From positions 12,746,316-12,810,315 of the forward strand of contig CM035232.1 in assembly GCA_020226215.1 (NCBI GenBank): a stretch of 64,000 bases of DNA, given 5' to 3'. The position numbers and the translations under genes are program-made. The DNA is from Sindora glabra. Lineage: Eukaryota > Streptophyta > Magnoliopsida > Fabales > Fabaceae. Shown here one piece after another: positions 12,301 through 24,345 of the stretch. Under the pieces are notes generated by a model, which had not been told where the DNA came from, searched no databases, and saw only the letters and a list, made by a program, of their open reading frames with translations. Position 1 is the stretch's first letter. Every line of letters starts with the position of its first letter.

Positions 12301-14177
12301 ACTAACTCTTTCAACTAGGTGTACATTACTTGCTCACACCTTTTATGCCAAATAAAGTTATACTTAAAGTGTGATGTCCACTTTCTCAACTCTTAATTTA
12401 TGTTTACACTTCCACTTAATTCAGAAGATCACACCAATGTCATGTTTAGATACCATTGAACCCTATCTAAAGGTTACAGTATGTTTAGTTCACTATTTAC
12501 ATACTTTTATTATTATTCTGCCTTATTAAATTTTTTAATTAACTATCGAAGTATGCCTAATAAACCACATTCTCTATATATTTCTAATTATGTGCTCTTT
12601 GTGTAGGTAATCCAGGCGATCATTTTTTGGAGATATCATTTAACTTTATTTTTTAACCAAAAAGCCTATTATGTCTTCAAGGTTTTTTTTTCAAACACAA
12701 AGAAAGGGAATAGTTAACCATTTTGCCTTCCCTTTCCCTCCATTTGTGGTGTAGGTTTTGTATTGTAAGTTTCACCGCGATACCAATTATGAATTGAATC
12801 GCACGATACAAAACTTGAATCATTCGATTCATTTCTTAAAATAACGCAAGCTACAATATGTAACTAAAAAGTTCTGAATTGTTGCAAATTGTACAATACA
12901 TGGTACTAATAACTATGTTTCGTAGTTTAATTATATTTATACTCTACTATTTGTAAAAATAAATATTATCTTTTCTTATTTTAGTAAGAGAAAAAGAATA
13001 GGTTTAAATAGAAGAAAAATAGATATTAATGGTTATTTTAAATAATTAAAGGATATAAGTGTAATTAAATAAAATTTTAAATGAAGTTAGTGTAATTTGT
13101 GAAAAAGGGTTATATTTTGATATGCTTTAGTGAAAAAAAAAGAGATTGTATCCATATGTACTCTTGCGAAATTTTGTTAAAAGTTGCAATTTTTATATAA
13201 AATCATACAACTTTTCATTATTTTTTTTCTAAAAAAACTGTTATAGCTTTTTCATAAAAACCTAAAAGTTTTCATTTTTTATAGTAATTTTAAATGATGA
13301 AATTGTAATTTTTTATGTATTTGTTACAAGCAAAATCTAGACATATTTGCAATTTTTTCTTGTAATTCATTACAAGAAAGTTTCAAGATTTTACATAAAA
13401 ATGAAGAAATGAAAAAAAAAAAAGCTTTTGATATTGAATTTTGCCCTCTTCTTAAATTATAAAAAATTCTAAAATTAATATTCATCATTTACTTGAGCTT
13501 TGTCAAATTGTATAGTTCTATTATGAACTTTTTGAACATAAATCATATTATATACTAATTTTTTTTCACACAATTTTTATGTATATAATTAATGAATATA
13601 TATAATTTTAATTTAACACATAGAAATAAATTCAAATTATATGTGAAAATTGATATAGTGAGACAAAATATAAAAATATTATAATTTTTTCCTAAAGATT
13701 CAAGAAATATCACAAAAGAGATAATCAAGTGGATGGTACAATATTAATTTCAAAATTTTATTCAGTTTAAAGTTTTGATTTTAAGTTTCCAAAGTTAGAA
13801 GATCAAATTCAAGTGCTTAAAATTCATGGTAATGTAACAAGTTTTGAAATTAATAAATTAAAATTATTTAATTATAATTATTTATTTTTAACTATCTTTT
13901 AAAGAATGTGATCAAATAATTTTAACAATTTTTGGTATTATTATATCATCTCAAATTTTAAAACTTCAGGTCACCATAAAATTCATCTCAACTTCAATTA
14001 TTTAAAGTTTGAAGAGAATTTCTCTATTTTTTTTAATAAAAAATTATAAAATTTACTCTAAACTTTCCGAAAAATTCAACTTTGTCTTAGGAGTGCAAGA
14101 TACAAAAAATAATAGGGTTATAACTAATAACAAGGAAAGCTGGAGGAAGAAGGAAATTTGTTTTGCATATTAAAAAA
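9384..14177. other. Intergenic DNA, unit 1 of the duplication
   Basis: AT-rich spacer between PSP and the MULE-like element, with no supported gene. Most of it has a diverged counterpart at 22.06-26.9 kb. A less AT-rich segment at 10850-11090 is duplicated at 24560-24830; short frames in it are not conserved between copies, so it does not look coding. 12170-12480 also has a counterpart, at 25640-25960. Confidence 0.6.
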
Positions 14178-15968
14178 GTTAAATTAGTCCGATCGCCCTC
14201 AAAGTTAAACCTTATTACACTTGAACCCTCCGGATTTTGAGAAATTATCTAAACCTCCCTCATCAATGATGGAAATTAACATCATTTAATAAATTACCAA
14301 AACGAATGTTATGCCCCTGTTTATAATAACCCATCGATCCTCTTTTCCTCAAAACATCCTCCAGTGTATTCATCTCGCCCCTCCCTCCCCCGTTCTAACT
14401 CCATCTTTTCTCTTTCCGTCACAGGAAAAACCTCATTCTTACAAGAATTTATGGCCACCGTCGAACCTTCGTATGCTGCAGACGTAGCTTTGTCGTGCGC
14501 TTGTCGATTGCTGTGAGATTGTCAAATAATTATTCCAATTGTTAAATTTCAAGCCACTTCCGGAGTTCGGCAAACCAGGTCTTGCTAGAAAGTCATTGTC
14601 CGGCGAATCCTCCCTTCTTCGAATCCCCGCTTATTATGATTTATTTAGACTTGTGCTCTCATCTTCAATATGATTTTTTTGTTGATGTTTTCATCAGCTC
14701 AGTAAATTTCTTTTTCACATTTAACACCGATTTAAAATCCATCTATTAGCATTTATATTCCCTATCATTTCGGTGAAAAAAATTAAGGTTTCCGTTCATT
14801 TTAGCTGAAGATATTTTACCCATCTAATACCTTTTATTTTAATTTGATAATTTCGTTATTGATTTGTGTGTTGCTTTTTGTTTATTTATTTATTTCATAT
14901 ATTGAAGTTCTCATATTTCGCTATTGCTTGAATTTGGGTCAGAATTTGTTCTCAAATTTGAAGGACACAAAACAAGCACATTGGTCTGTTTTTCTTTTAT
15001 TTATTTTCTCTTCAGTTATTTTTATTTTGTTTTTATTAATAAATCTGAGCATGTGGATAAATTCATCTTGGTTCCTTTTAATATTTTCTCTTAAACTATT
15101 TTCATTTTATAGTTTTAAATTTATCTTAGTATATGAACAATTTCAAAAAAAAATTATAAGGATAAACTTGTTCAATATTTCAAATAATAATCTAACAAAA
15201 TATTCTTAAAAGGTTACGTGTAATTTTATAAATGATAATTTCTGTTAATATTTTGAAATAATAATAACTTCTGTTAATAATAATATTTTTTAAATAATTA
15301 TAATTTCTATTGATATTTTGAAATAATAATTATTTTTCAATGTTTAAATAATAATAAAAATAAATTGAAATATTTTAGAAATTAAAGCAATATATTTTGC
15401 CATTATAGTTTGAGGTGTAGAATTGGTATTATATATTTTACAATTTTTTTTCTTTGTGTACATGAGTTACTTGTAATTTTTAACCAAATATTAATTTAAT
15501 TAGATTAACTGAAGAAATTTTAATTGGTTTTGTTTAGCAATTTTTTAATAGGTTTAGTTCAATTAATTATAATTAGATCGTACTTGTCATTTTAACCAAC
15601 AAATTTTACAATTTTACAATTATATTATACTTATTTTATTACCAATTTAATTAAGAAATGTAAAATTGCCAAATGAAATTGAATGACAAAAAAAAAAATG
15701 TGTAACATTACTTCCAAATGTCCTAAACTGCAAAGGGAAAGAATGTCTAAAATGTATAGAGCACACCTTCGAATCATTGTGACCCCACAATGCAATTGTG
15801 AGACCCACAGAAAACTAACAGATTTCTACTTTTTGAATGGAGGGTTAACGGTAAGGGAAGTAAATGAATTTTAATAATATAATTGAGGGAGATTAGATGA
15901 AATTTTCCAAAAATGATGGACCAACATGTAATTAGATCTAATTTCGAGGGAAGTCAAAGTAATTTGCC
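14178..15968. mobile_element. MULE-like element with long terminal inverted repeats
   Basis: The left end 14178-14262 and the reverse complement of the right end 15884-15968 align over about 85 bp. Matching blocks include aaatta near the tip, ccctc, attaca, and a final tctaa followed by ctccctca. Long diverged TIRs of this composition are typical of plant Mutator-like elements. No transposase ORF is visible, so it is non-autonomous. A distinctly GC-richer block at 14340-14620 has the look of captured genic DNA. A clean 9-bp target duplication was not found. It is absent from unit 2 of the segmental duplication. Confidence 0.62.
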
Positions 15969-16986
15969 TGGAAAAACTCTTCCCGCTATCCGTTATATTT
16001 GTTTTGTTTATATAATAGCCTCTGCCCTGAAAACCGAAGAAAAATCCATTAAAATACAATTGTCGAAAAAATGGTTATCGATATATACGACGAGCAGCTA
16101 CGTTTTATTTGTAAACTGAAAACTTCTGTAGATAGATTGGCTTCGAGCCGCCGAGATTCAACAAACATCGTCTGCTAGGTTGGGTGTGTTAGATTTGCTT
16201 CACAAAGTGACAGAATTTTCTATGGCACCGATCCACGTTCAGCTTATTCTCGTTCTCTTTGTTGTCGCACATGAGCTTCAGTTGAGGTACATTCGTAGTG
16301 GGTGAAATGAGTTCGTTTAACGTATGATTTTCGAAGCCATGAACCAGCTTTCAGCTGGTTATAGCTTCTGATTTCATCCGAAAGTTGGCCTTTTGGATTC
16401 GCTATAGTTTTGTGTAATTTTTTTGCACATTCAACGGTATTATTCGATGTGTAGATTGGAAAATCGTCGCTTGGGATTGCGGAAGTTTGCTTTTGTTTGC
16501 TTTGAAACGAGTTCAATTAGAAGTGGTTGTTTCTGAAATTGGTTGCTTTCGGATGCTTTTGAAGTCATCATAAACTTGTTAATCTTCTATTTTTCGTCCT
16601 TATTCCTGGTGATTCCATGAGATTGAGTTGCGCTTCTAGATATGAAGGATTGGTGTTGAATCAATGATTATGGCAGCAAAGTATGACAGTTACTCCATAA
16701 TTCCACTCAGACCATCGCTGTTTAGTAGGAATATTAGTGGAGGATGGTGTTCGTAAGGATTTTATACGAAGACGTAAAAAGGAGAAATTTTATTTGCTTA
16801 ATCAGGAATCGTGGTTTGTCGCTTTCCAATCTTTAGCCTGTTACTGCCAGTAGAATTCAAGTCAATGTCTCAAATGTCATGGAAAAAGTTTTCCTTTGGC
16901 ATTTGAAGCTAATGATTGACAGAAAGAACCTACTTTGTATTGTGGAGTTTGGACAGTGGCTTATTTCTGCTGGACATTGAGCAAAA
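15969..16986 (+). promoter_or_regulatory. Upstream region of the POLAR-like gene
   Basis: Less AT-rich than the flanks from about 16080 on. It probably holds the promoter and 5' UTR of the gene starting at 16987. 16860-16986 is matched in the second copy (26929-26971), so at least this part was transcribed leader or proximal sequence before duplication. Most of 15969-16860 has no counterpart there. No core motif can be fixed. Confidence 0.4.
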
Positions 16987-19900
16987 ATGGATCTTTGGGT
17001 TGTTCCAGCGGCTGCTGGAGCTTGGTATTTATCCAAATATTTGATCAGGTTTCCAAGAAATGGTGATGGCTCATCTCTGTTGTCTTCAGAGGATTCGAAT
17101 TTTGTGAACACCGAGTCCTCAAGCTGCCCCTTCCAGGGGCAAGCATGGAGTGATGAACTCGGCAAAGATGCTTATGCAGATAAAAGGGCTACAGATGGGA
17201 GATCTTCTGATGTGAATTTATTGGATGGTCTTTTAACAACAAAAATGACTTCTAATGGCGGTCCTGATAGTGAACAATTAAGGTGCATCAGGAATCACTG
17301 CTGTAGTGATGTACTAACTATATCAAGTTTACCACTTGAGCCACTGGATACAAATCTTAAAGCTATTGAAGATGGAGATGAGCTAAGCTCTACTGTTGTT
17401 GAGAATTATGGGATTCTGTTTCCTGATGCCGGGGAAATAAGTCCCAAGTATCATTTTGGTGGAAATCAAACCTTTCTCGGGACTAAATGGTCGCATGGAG
17501 ACTGTAGTAGAGCTGTGAGTTCCTTAGAAAGTTGCTTGATGGCTCATCTGTACAAGGAAAATGCCAAGATGGAAGAACATTTCCTTAGCTCTATTTCATC
17601 ACCTTCCACATCTGCAAGGCCATTTCTTGTAAGTGATGAAAGCCAGATAATAAGCAGAAGTGATGATTCTTCTGGAGCATCAACTGAAGGTGGAAATTAT
17701 AAACTGCATAAGAAAGCCTGTGAAGAAAAAGTTAAACATGTATCTATGATTCGTTTGTCACCCAGTGATCCTGAGAAGGGGACGCTTGAGGCAGGAAGTG
17801 GACGGAGTAGAAGACCTAGCTCTTGCAACAATGTGTCCGGTATAAAATCTATCCATACTCATGCTTCACAATTGTCGTTATTTCAATTTAGTCAGGCCTC
17901 CATAGAAATACTGTTTTTAAACTCTTATTCATTCTCATTTTGGGGGAATGGGGAGATTATTCTGCACAAGTTCAACCTGTTTACCTTTGAGAAAATATAT
18001 GAGCACTTCAATCTTCTAGAAATTTATAATGCCATTCTACATTCTCAGTTTTGCTTTCGTAGAGACTCTCTCCATATTATTAATTCATGAGAAGAAAATT
18101 TTTGGGGGAATCTTGTTTTGTATTCATTTAAGATGTAATTTGTAAATATAGAATATACTAGATATTTCACAAAGTTACTTGAAAAAAACTCGTCTAACTT
18201 CCTTTGTCAGTGTGTGAATTAATTTCTGTGTTCACAATTCTCGCGAGAATTTAAATGTACACGTTCAATAGAACACTCTCATTGTTCAGGAGTAAAAACT
18301 CAAAAAGGAAGAATAAATAAATTGATTTAGATTTAACAAAAAGCATTCCAAGCTCTAAGGATTCTATTATTTGGTATTTCAATTTGTATGCAGCCCTAAC
18401 CTAAGGATTGCATACTTACAACTATTCTTTTTAATTCATACCCATCATTTGCATCAGCAACAACAAATATTGACCGTCTTGTGAATTAGGTTGCATTTTG
18501 TGTCAAGCAATGTGCCTTTTACTCGTGTCTTTTTCCTTTGATAACTGCATGTGCTAACGCTTCCATGATCAGCAGATGCAGCACTTCTCTTCAGTCTTGG
18601 AATTTCGTTTGGGATTATAACTTCAATCATTGCAAATAGAAGAGAGAAGTAAACAAGTTAAGAGAGTTGTTAAAGCAGAATGAAAACTTGGTTCAGGATC
18701 TGCAAGAGGAGATTGAAATGAGAGATTCAATGAGAGTAAAAGAGTTAAACAATGATAATTATGGTTCACAAGATACATAGGATCATTCCTTCTTTGATAA
18801 GGAGCTAAATGGATTCTCCCCTGAAAATCATATGGATAATTCTCCAGGAAATGATGGCAAAGAATACAATTGTAAGGCAGAACAGAGATTGGAATATATG
18901 AGCAAAATTGAAGCCGAGCTTGAAGCCGAACTCGAGAGATTGGGGTTAAACATGAATATGTCTAGCCTGGATAAAAGATTGTCTGAGCTTCTTGAGGTAA
19001 GCACAGCCCTTTATTATTGTTGCATTTGGTGTGAATTGATTGATCCTTTGGAATGCATCACATATTTTTTATGAGGAATGGATGTCATTGTCTCGGAACA
19101 TGTCTTCCAATGAGTTTTATGATGGAGGAGAACCCACCCCTGGAGGTCAGGGCGTTACAAGGGGAAAACGACCACTTATTTACGGTATATCCGTGTCAAA
19201 CATCCAATAGAGTGGGGCTCATGCTTCTGAGATCCTTGTCTCAAATCCAATCATTGTGAGACTCTCGCCGTTCCTGCATCATGCGACTTCTCATATGTGC
19301 ACTTCAATTAGATTGATACCCTATTTGATGGAGTGTAAATGACAGAATGCAGTGAATAGGACCCTTTTGCTTTAAAAGTTCTTAAAGAGAGATTATTTAT
19401 TCAAATTTTCAAATTGTCCCTATTTTCACCTCCACAAAATATAACCTGCAGCTTGAGTATTTGCTTTTATTTTTTTGTGCCACAGTATGGATTTTTCTTT
19501 CATATATCTAAGCTCCGTATTTTTCAATGGAAATTTTTTTTGTAAAATATATGTGTAAAATGTTCAGATAAGGAAAAGTATTTTATTTGTTTAATATTAA
19601 ATATTAAAAATTTAGGAAAAATAATTTTTTCTGTTTCAAAGTGAATTTTGCTTTCCTCCACTGTCATACTTTTGGATATCTTTTCTTGTTCTTTTTTTTT
19701 TTTTAAAAAAAGATCAATACAAGTAGTATATTATATATATATATATATATGTAAATGACATTTTTTTACGCAAAATGATTTTTAACGAAGTAAATGGAAC
19801 TTTGGTTTTACCTTTTACTGCTTTTGCAAAATAATTAGGGGTATGTTTTTGTTTGTGGTGTTTTTAAAAGCTGTTTTCAAAAATTATTTTTAAGAATTTT

Positions 19901-21140
19901 TTTAACAAAATAACTGTTTAAATTGAAAGAAAAAAAAGTTGGTCAATGTTGCAAATAAAAAAACATTTTATTTAATTACAAAATTCACATTAAGAATAAG
20001 AGAACAATTTTCGAAAATAATTAAAAGTTATTTCTATTTTTTTATTTTTAAGTTGCACATTTGAGGTTATAATTTTTAAAAACATATCCTCAAAACAAGT
20101 TACCCAATAAGTTTTTCTGTTTTTAAAATAAAAAATTATTTTTAAAAATAATAAACGAATAGACGTTGGGGAACATACATGAAACCAGAACTTTTAGTAG
20201 CACTTAAGCAGAAGCTGTAGAACTAGTCCATAACTAGTCCATGGATTATCTCCTCTGGTTACCTCCACTGTTGTGCTGATTAAAGTTAACTTTGTTTAAT
20301 TTGTCATCAAATTTTAAGGTGCATGAATTCTTGCAGATTGACCCAGACTTCATAGCAGATTTTTCTCAGGGTGAGTTGCGAGCTGACACAATTAGTGTAA
20401 AAGCATCTGACCGTCCAAAATCTATCGAGGATGAAAGCGTGGGCACCTCCACAACTCTCCCTGGAAACTATGCAGTTTCACCCCACGAATTGGGCCTGCG
20501 TTTGCATGGAGTTATTCAATCCAGACTTGAGAAACGTGCGGAGGAGCTCGAAATTGCCCTTAAAAATAACCAAAGGAAAATACAGATTATGGAATCAGAG
20601 CATAAGAATTATTCACTGAGGAATCTCTCAAACTGCAGACAGGCATCTCCCATTACTAGAGGAACTCCACTGACTTATGAAGACTGTGATCCCGTGGCTC
20701 AGCCTCTAGTCATGAATTTGTTAGGTGAGGCTCTAGATGCATATAATGAGGCTTATGAAGAATTAATAAAAGTGGATGAGTCAGAAGAGGATTCCCCATC
20801 AGACATCTATGATAATGTGTACAAAGAAACTTCAAATCAACAAGATTGGCGTGTCCGAGGGTTTCTACATGGTCAACCAAATGGTGACATAGCTCATTCG
20901 CCTGTCAATATTGAGCAAATGCCAGGGGAAGTGTTTTCTGGCAAGTTGACAACGTTGGAAGGGCATAGCTCAAGCGTTTGTAAATTGAACGTTGTTAGTG
21001 GAGGAGATCAAAATTGTGATTGTGATTATGATTCAGAATGCCAGTTGATAAAGCAAATTGTTGAAAGGGCTAAGACGGAATCTCATGTTTTTCAGAATGC
21101 ACAGAGAATGTTGTACTCTACAGATGAAGATGAACATTGA
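16987..21140 (+). pseudogene. POLAR-like protein gene (copy 1), frameshift and stop in exon 2
   Basis: Homologue of plant POLAR and POLAR-like proteins, coiled-coil scaffolds that mark cell polarity in asymmetric divisions of the stomatal lineage. Exons inferred: 16987-17839, about 18576-18996, 20337-21140; phases agree, about 690 codons in all. Landmarks: N-terminal MDLWVVPAAAGAWYLSKYL (hydrophobic), SLESCLMAHLYKENAKMEEH, a hydrophobic LLFSLGISFGIITSI, the acidic coiled coil MSKIEAELEAELERLGLNMN, then SPHELGLRLHGVIQSRLEKR and the C-terminal tail ending MLYSTDEDEH. Two lesions interrupt exon 2: a net 2-nt insertion near 18647 (agagagaagtaaac) and an in-frame TAG at 18778-18780. Everything downstream stays in the expected frame. 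Without these two changes the gene would look normal, so a recent pseudogene, a defective allele or a sequence error are all possible. The exon 1 donor (17840, gtataa) is weak and tentative. Confidence 0.8.
18997..20336 (+). other. Intron 2 of POLAR-like copy 1
   Basis: Runs from the donor gtaagc after SELLE to the acceptor ttgcag before IDPDF. It includes a GC-richer block at 19060-19300 with a short open frame that I do not recognise. AT repeats sit near 19733-19750. The second copy has only the first 80 or so bases of this intron and then jumps into exon 3. Confidence 0.6.
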
Positions 21141-21281
21141 TATATTTTTACCTCATTATTTTAGAAAATCCAGAGTTTTGTTTTTCATAGCTGTACAAAC
21201 AAGTTCTTCTATTTTTATATATGAATTAAATTTTCTGTTTCCTAAATTTTAATTAGTAGGAGATTTATCCTTTTTATAAAG

Positions 21282-22050
21282 CCTGTTGCATCAATCCTTG
21301 GGATTTCACATGAGAATATTTTTGCCAATCAACTGCTTTTCGGAACATCTGGAGAGATTCTGGGGTTTGATAAAAATGATCCTGCTTCAAGAAGCGGAGG
21401 AAAAGCAACTACTGTGCAACAAGTCAGAAAGTTTAGACATTTAACTGCCTGCTAAACTTACTAGTTACTACAGTACATTGCCTGTAAAGCTGATCAGAAC
21501 TGGTTTTCAGACTCGTGGATGCAAATCATTACTTATGGTTGGGGATGGAACAACTGATCTTGAGGTAAGTAAAATCCTGTAAATTCCCAAGTAATGAGAA
21601 TTATGGCCAAAACAAAAGGGAAAAAGAAGATTTCTGGCATATTTTACTTTCAAATGTGGTTTTACCTTGAGGGAGCTAATGACGAACCTGTCTAGTTGTC
21701 TATATTGCTTAAGATGTTCACTAATCTGCCGATGGAGCCAAAACAGCTTCTTGTTTTCACTGCCAAAAATGAAAAACCAATAATGATGTTGATAGGGAGA
21801 AGCATTTTCCTTTGAACTAGATTCTTTATGCAGATTTTTTGTCAAAATAATTGTTTTATCTGACGTCGTCGTAATATATCATAGGTAGTAATGAGTTTGT
21901 TTAATTGTCGCATGTAACTCGTAGACCAGGGGGTGCCAATTTGTTCATATGCTACGGGGGGGGGGGGGTCCAATTTAGAGAAGCTGTCGCTATAAAAGCT
22001 GATTGGTTAGTTTTTAATTTTGATGACCTCATAAGCTCGTTGGCGTGGTA
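21282..22050 (+). pseudogene. Truncated phosphoserine phosphatase pseudogene (exons 5-7)
   Basis: Second copy of the last three PSP exons: 21282-21431, 21511-21564 and about 21917-22047. The 5' half of the gene, including the nucleophile motif, is missing because the duplication starts in intron 4. Lesions: the intron 5 donor is changed (aaaggttag to aaagtttag), the acceptor before exon 7 is lost (tttaggctc to tgtaactc), a run of 13 G at 21956-21968 replaces the short G tract and shifts frame, and the stop codon is lost (ggctag to gcgtgg). It lies directly after the POLAR-like gene. It cannot encode an active enzyme. Confidence 0.93.
21956..21968 (+). repeat. Run of 13 G
   Basis: A pure G homopolymer inside the PSP pseudogene, where the parental exon reads gctatgcgggtgtcc. 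The length may be inexact in the assembly. Confidence 0.8.
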
Positions 22051-23145
22051 TTTGTTTTTCTTTTGGTTGCCTGTAAACATATATGATTAGGCGTCCAATT
22101 TTTAAGATTACATGTCTCTGTATTCTATTCCAAGTGTACAGTGTTGTTTGAGAAATGGATGCTTGATGAGTTCTTTTTTCTATGAATCCAATTGACACAT
22201 TTTTTTTTTGTTTTTTGATTTCATTGATATTATAGTTTCTGTTTCTAATACAATGAATTTGAAATCATATTTGATACTACCAAAATGGAAATGGAAATGA
22301 AATGAAATGAAATGAAATTGCAGGACATGAAAACATATAGAGCCACTATATTTTCTAAAAAGAAGAATGATTCAATATCTAATCAGTCGATTATTTATGA
22401 AGGAAGTGGTAAACCTGTCTCTATTCTTTTATCTTGGTTTATATACAAAATGAATGATTAAAAGTAAGGAAATAAAACAGGGTCCCAAATGCTACAACTG
22501 CAAACCTCCTCGTCTTATTGCAAAGGTGGTATCCACTCAACTCAGCTTGAAGGCTACATTAATTGTCTACCAGCCTATGTCATTGTTAAAATTGTTTCAG
22601 GGTAGGATAATGTTATGGCAAATTTGATCTATTAAGAAATTGAGTACTTTTATTGTTGGATTGCATATTTTTATTTTTATTTGTAAATCATTTACTTTGA
22701 GATTCATACAAAAGTAATCCAATTATGAAACTCCTAATCTCTTAGGATGTTGATCTTTCCATAACATTACCTTTCAAGATATGTGAATTAAATCGAACCG
22801 ATCAAAATCCTAAATACAAGTTTAGTTCCATTTGGTTATGTCGTTTTGGCTTCGTGAACTTTCTTAAATCTTCAAGTCTGGGAATAGGAGTTACTAAACA
22901 TGAGTTATAGCACAAGGAACTCCATCAAGCGTGTAGCTTGATGATCTACCGGGCATAATGCAAAGCTAGCAACTTATTCATGGGAATCAATTGACAACAA
23001 TCTTTGTAGTTCCCCACTTGTTTTTCATAAATGTAGATCATGATTAATAACAAGTATATGCAATGTATTTAATCTTTTTTTCACGATTTTGTAATCCAAT
23101 AATGATAGTTGCATACCATTACATATACTACCACACACACACACA

Positions 23146-24345
23146 CCACTAAAAGTGCAAATAATCAAGAAGGAGTAAATTGGTTAACCACAAATTTTAA
23201 CAAAAGAATCCTTTGAAAAGAGTCTTTCAGAAAATTCTTTGTAAATGATCAAGCATAAAAAATCAAGCAGATAATCAATGTATCAACCCTAAAGTAAACA
23301 TGCAGAAATTTAAAAGTTTTAGGGAAAAGAGAGTGCAAACAGTGTTTATAATAATTCAAATACCAGATATTTAAAGCCTATGTCCACTCTTCTTAAGCTA
23401 AACCACTGTCAAGGGGGTTATCCGCTGTAATATCCAAGAATAAAGGGTATAAGCTTTCAAACTTATACTACTCTCATCCAAATCCAAGCTTAGCTAAATG
23501 ATTTACAAAAGATCACAACATTCTTCTCCCAAAAACACTTTCCCATACTTAACTTTAGCCTAAACTTATAACTCACAAGTGTTTCAAACATTTAATAAAT
23601 GTGTATATGAAGAGAAGAGGTGTCACAAGTGTTTCAAACATTTAGTAAATGTGTATATGAAGAGAAGAGGTGTCTAAAATAGACACTAAAAAACAAGAAC
23701 ACTCTTTAGAAGTAGGTATATAAATGAAGCTCATATATGATTAGAATTTTTCTCAAAGAAAGCCCAAACAATAGTTAAACGATCAAGATGAAATATGATT
23801 TTTTTTTATCTAAGTTGTTTATAGTGAAGAATGATGAATACTACTATTAGTTACTTCTTTATTCTGAATTTGAATTTTGCCTCCACTTTTGAATTAGGAA
23901 CCTTTTGAAGGTTACTAGGTTTTCTTAGTAGCCATTTTGTTGTTGTGATACTTCTTTCAAGGTATTAGCTTAGCAGAAAAGTTGTTCTATAAAGATTCCA
24001 TCATCTGTGCAACAACATTTGCCTTTTAAAAGATTTTTTCAGCTTTTCAGCATGCCTAGTCTTTTGACAAAGCAAACTGATCTTCAAATTTTTCTAGAAT
24101 TAAATGAAATTAAAAAGTATCTACTTTTGTAAAGTGTTAAGTAGAAGGAATTTTCCATATTTAAATAAATATTGCTATTGTGTTTTCCCATGTGAGTAAG
24201 AAAGACATATGGTTACATTTTAAATATCATAAAAGTAACTTTAAAGAGAATTTTTAATTTTTTAGCATATAATTATTAATAGAGTGTGATTTAATTAAAT
24301 TTGCTTTATCATCAAAACTAAAGATATATCTAAATATATTCCAAC
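23146..24345. mobile_element. Insertion of about 1.2 kb, unclassified
   Basis: Unit 1 reads straight through from the ccacacac stretch (about 10612) to tcaattaatttaaaaaaagtta-like sequence (about 10645). Unit 2 has about 1.2 kb of unrelated DNA in between, flanked by ccact on each side. It holds an exact-length 50-bp tandem repeat and no ORF. The ends do not start TG or end CA, so an LTR element is not supported. Family unknown. Confidence 0.5.
23574..23673 (+). repeat. Two tandem 50-bp units
   Basis: Units 23574-23623 and 23624-23673 start with cacaagtgtttcaaacattt and end agagaagaggtgt. They differ at one base (taataaat versus tagtaaat). They lie within the insertion in unit 2. Confidence 0.9.

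Larger units (their letters stand above)
8482..21152 (+). repeat. Tandem segmental duplication, unit 1
   Basis: Runs from within PSP intron 4 to the 3' UTR of the POLAR-like gene. Unit 2 (21153-28802) contains the same blocks in the same order: PSP intron 4 and exons 5-7, downstream intergenic DNA, POLAR-like exons. Clear intergenic pairs include 9540/22088, 10300/22840, 10860/24560, 11620/25065, 12600/26060 and 13440/26690. Differences in length come from insertions and deletions described separately. Confidence 0.88.

Noticed and set aside
14844..15209. 121-codon hydrophobic plus-strand frame
   Set aside because: Inside the MULE-like element in AT-rich DNA; Phe/Leu/Ile-rich composition is what random AT-rich sequence gives.
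23134..23673. CRISPR-like array
   Set aside because: Only a CA microsatellite and two adjacent 50-bp units without spacers, in a eukaryotic genome.
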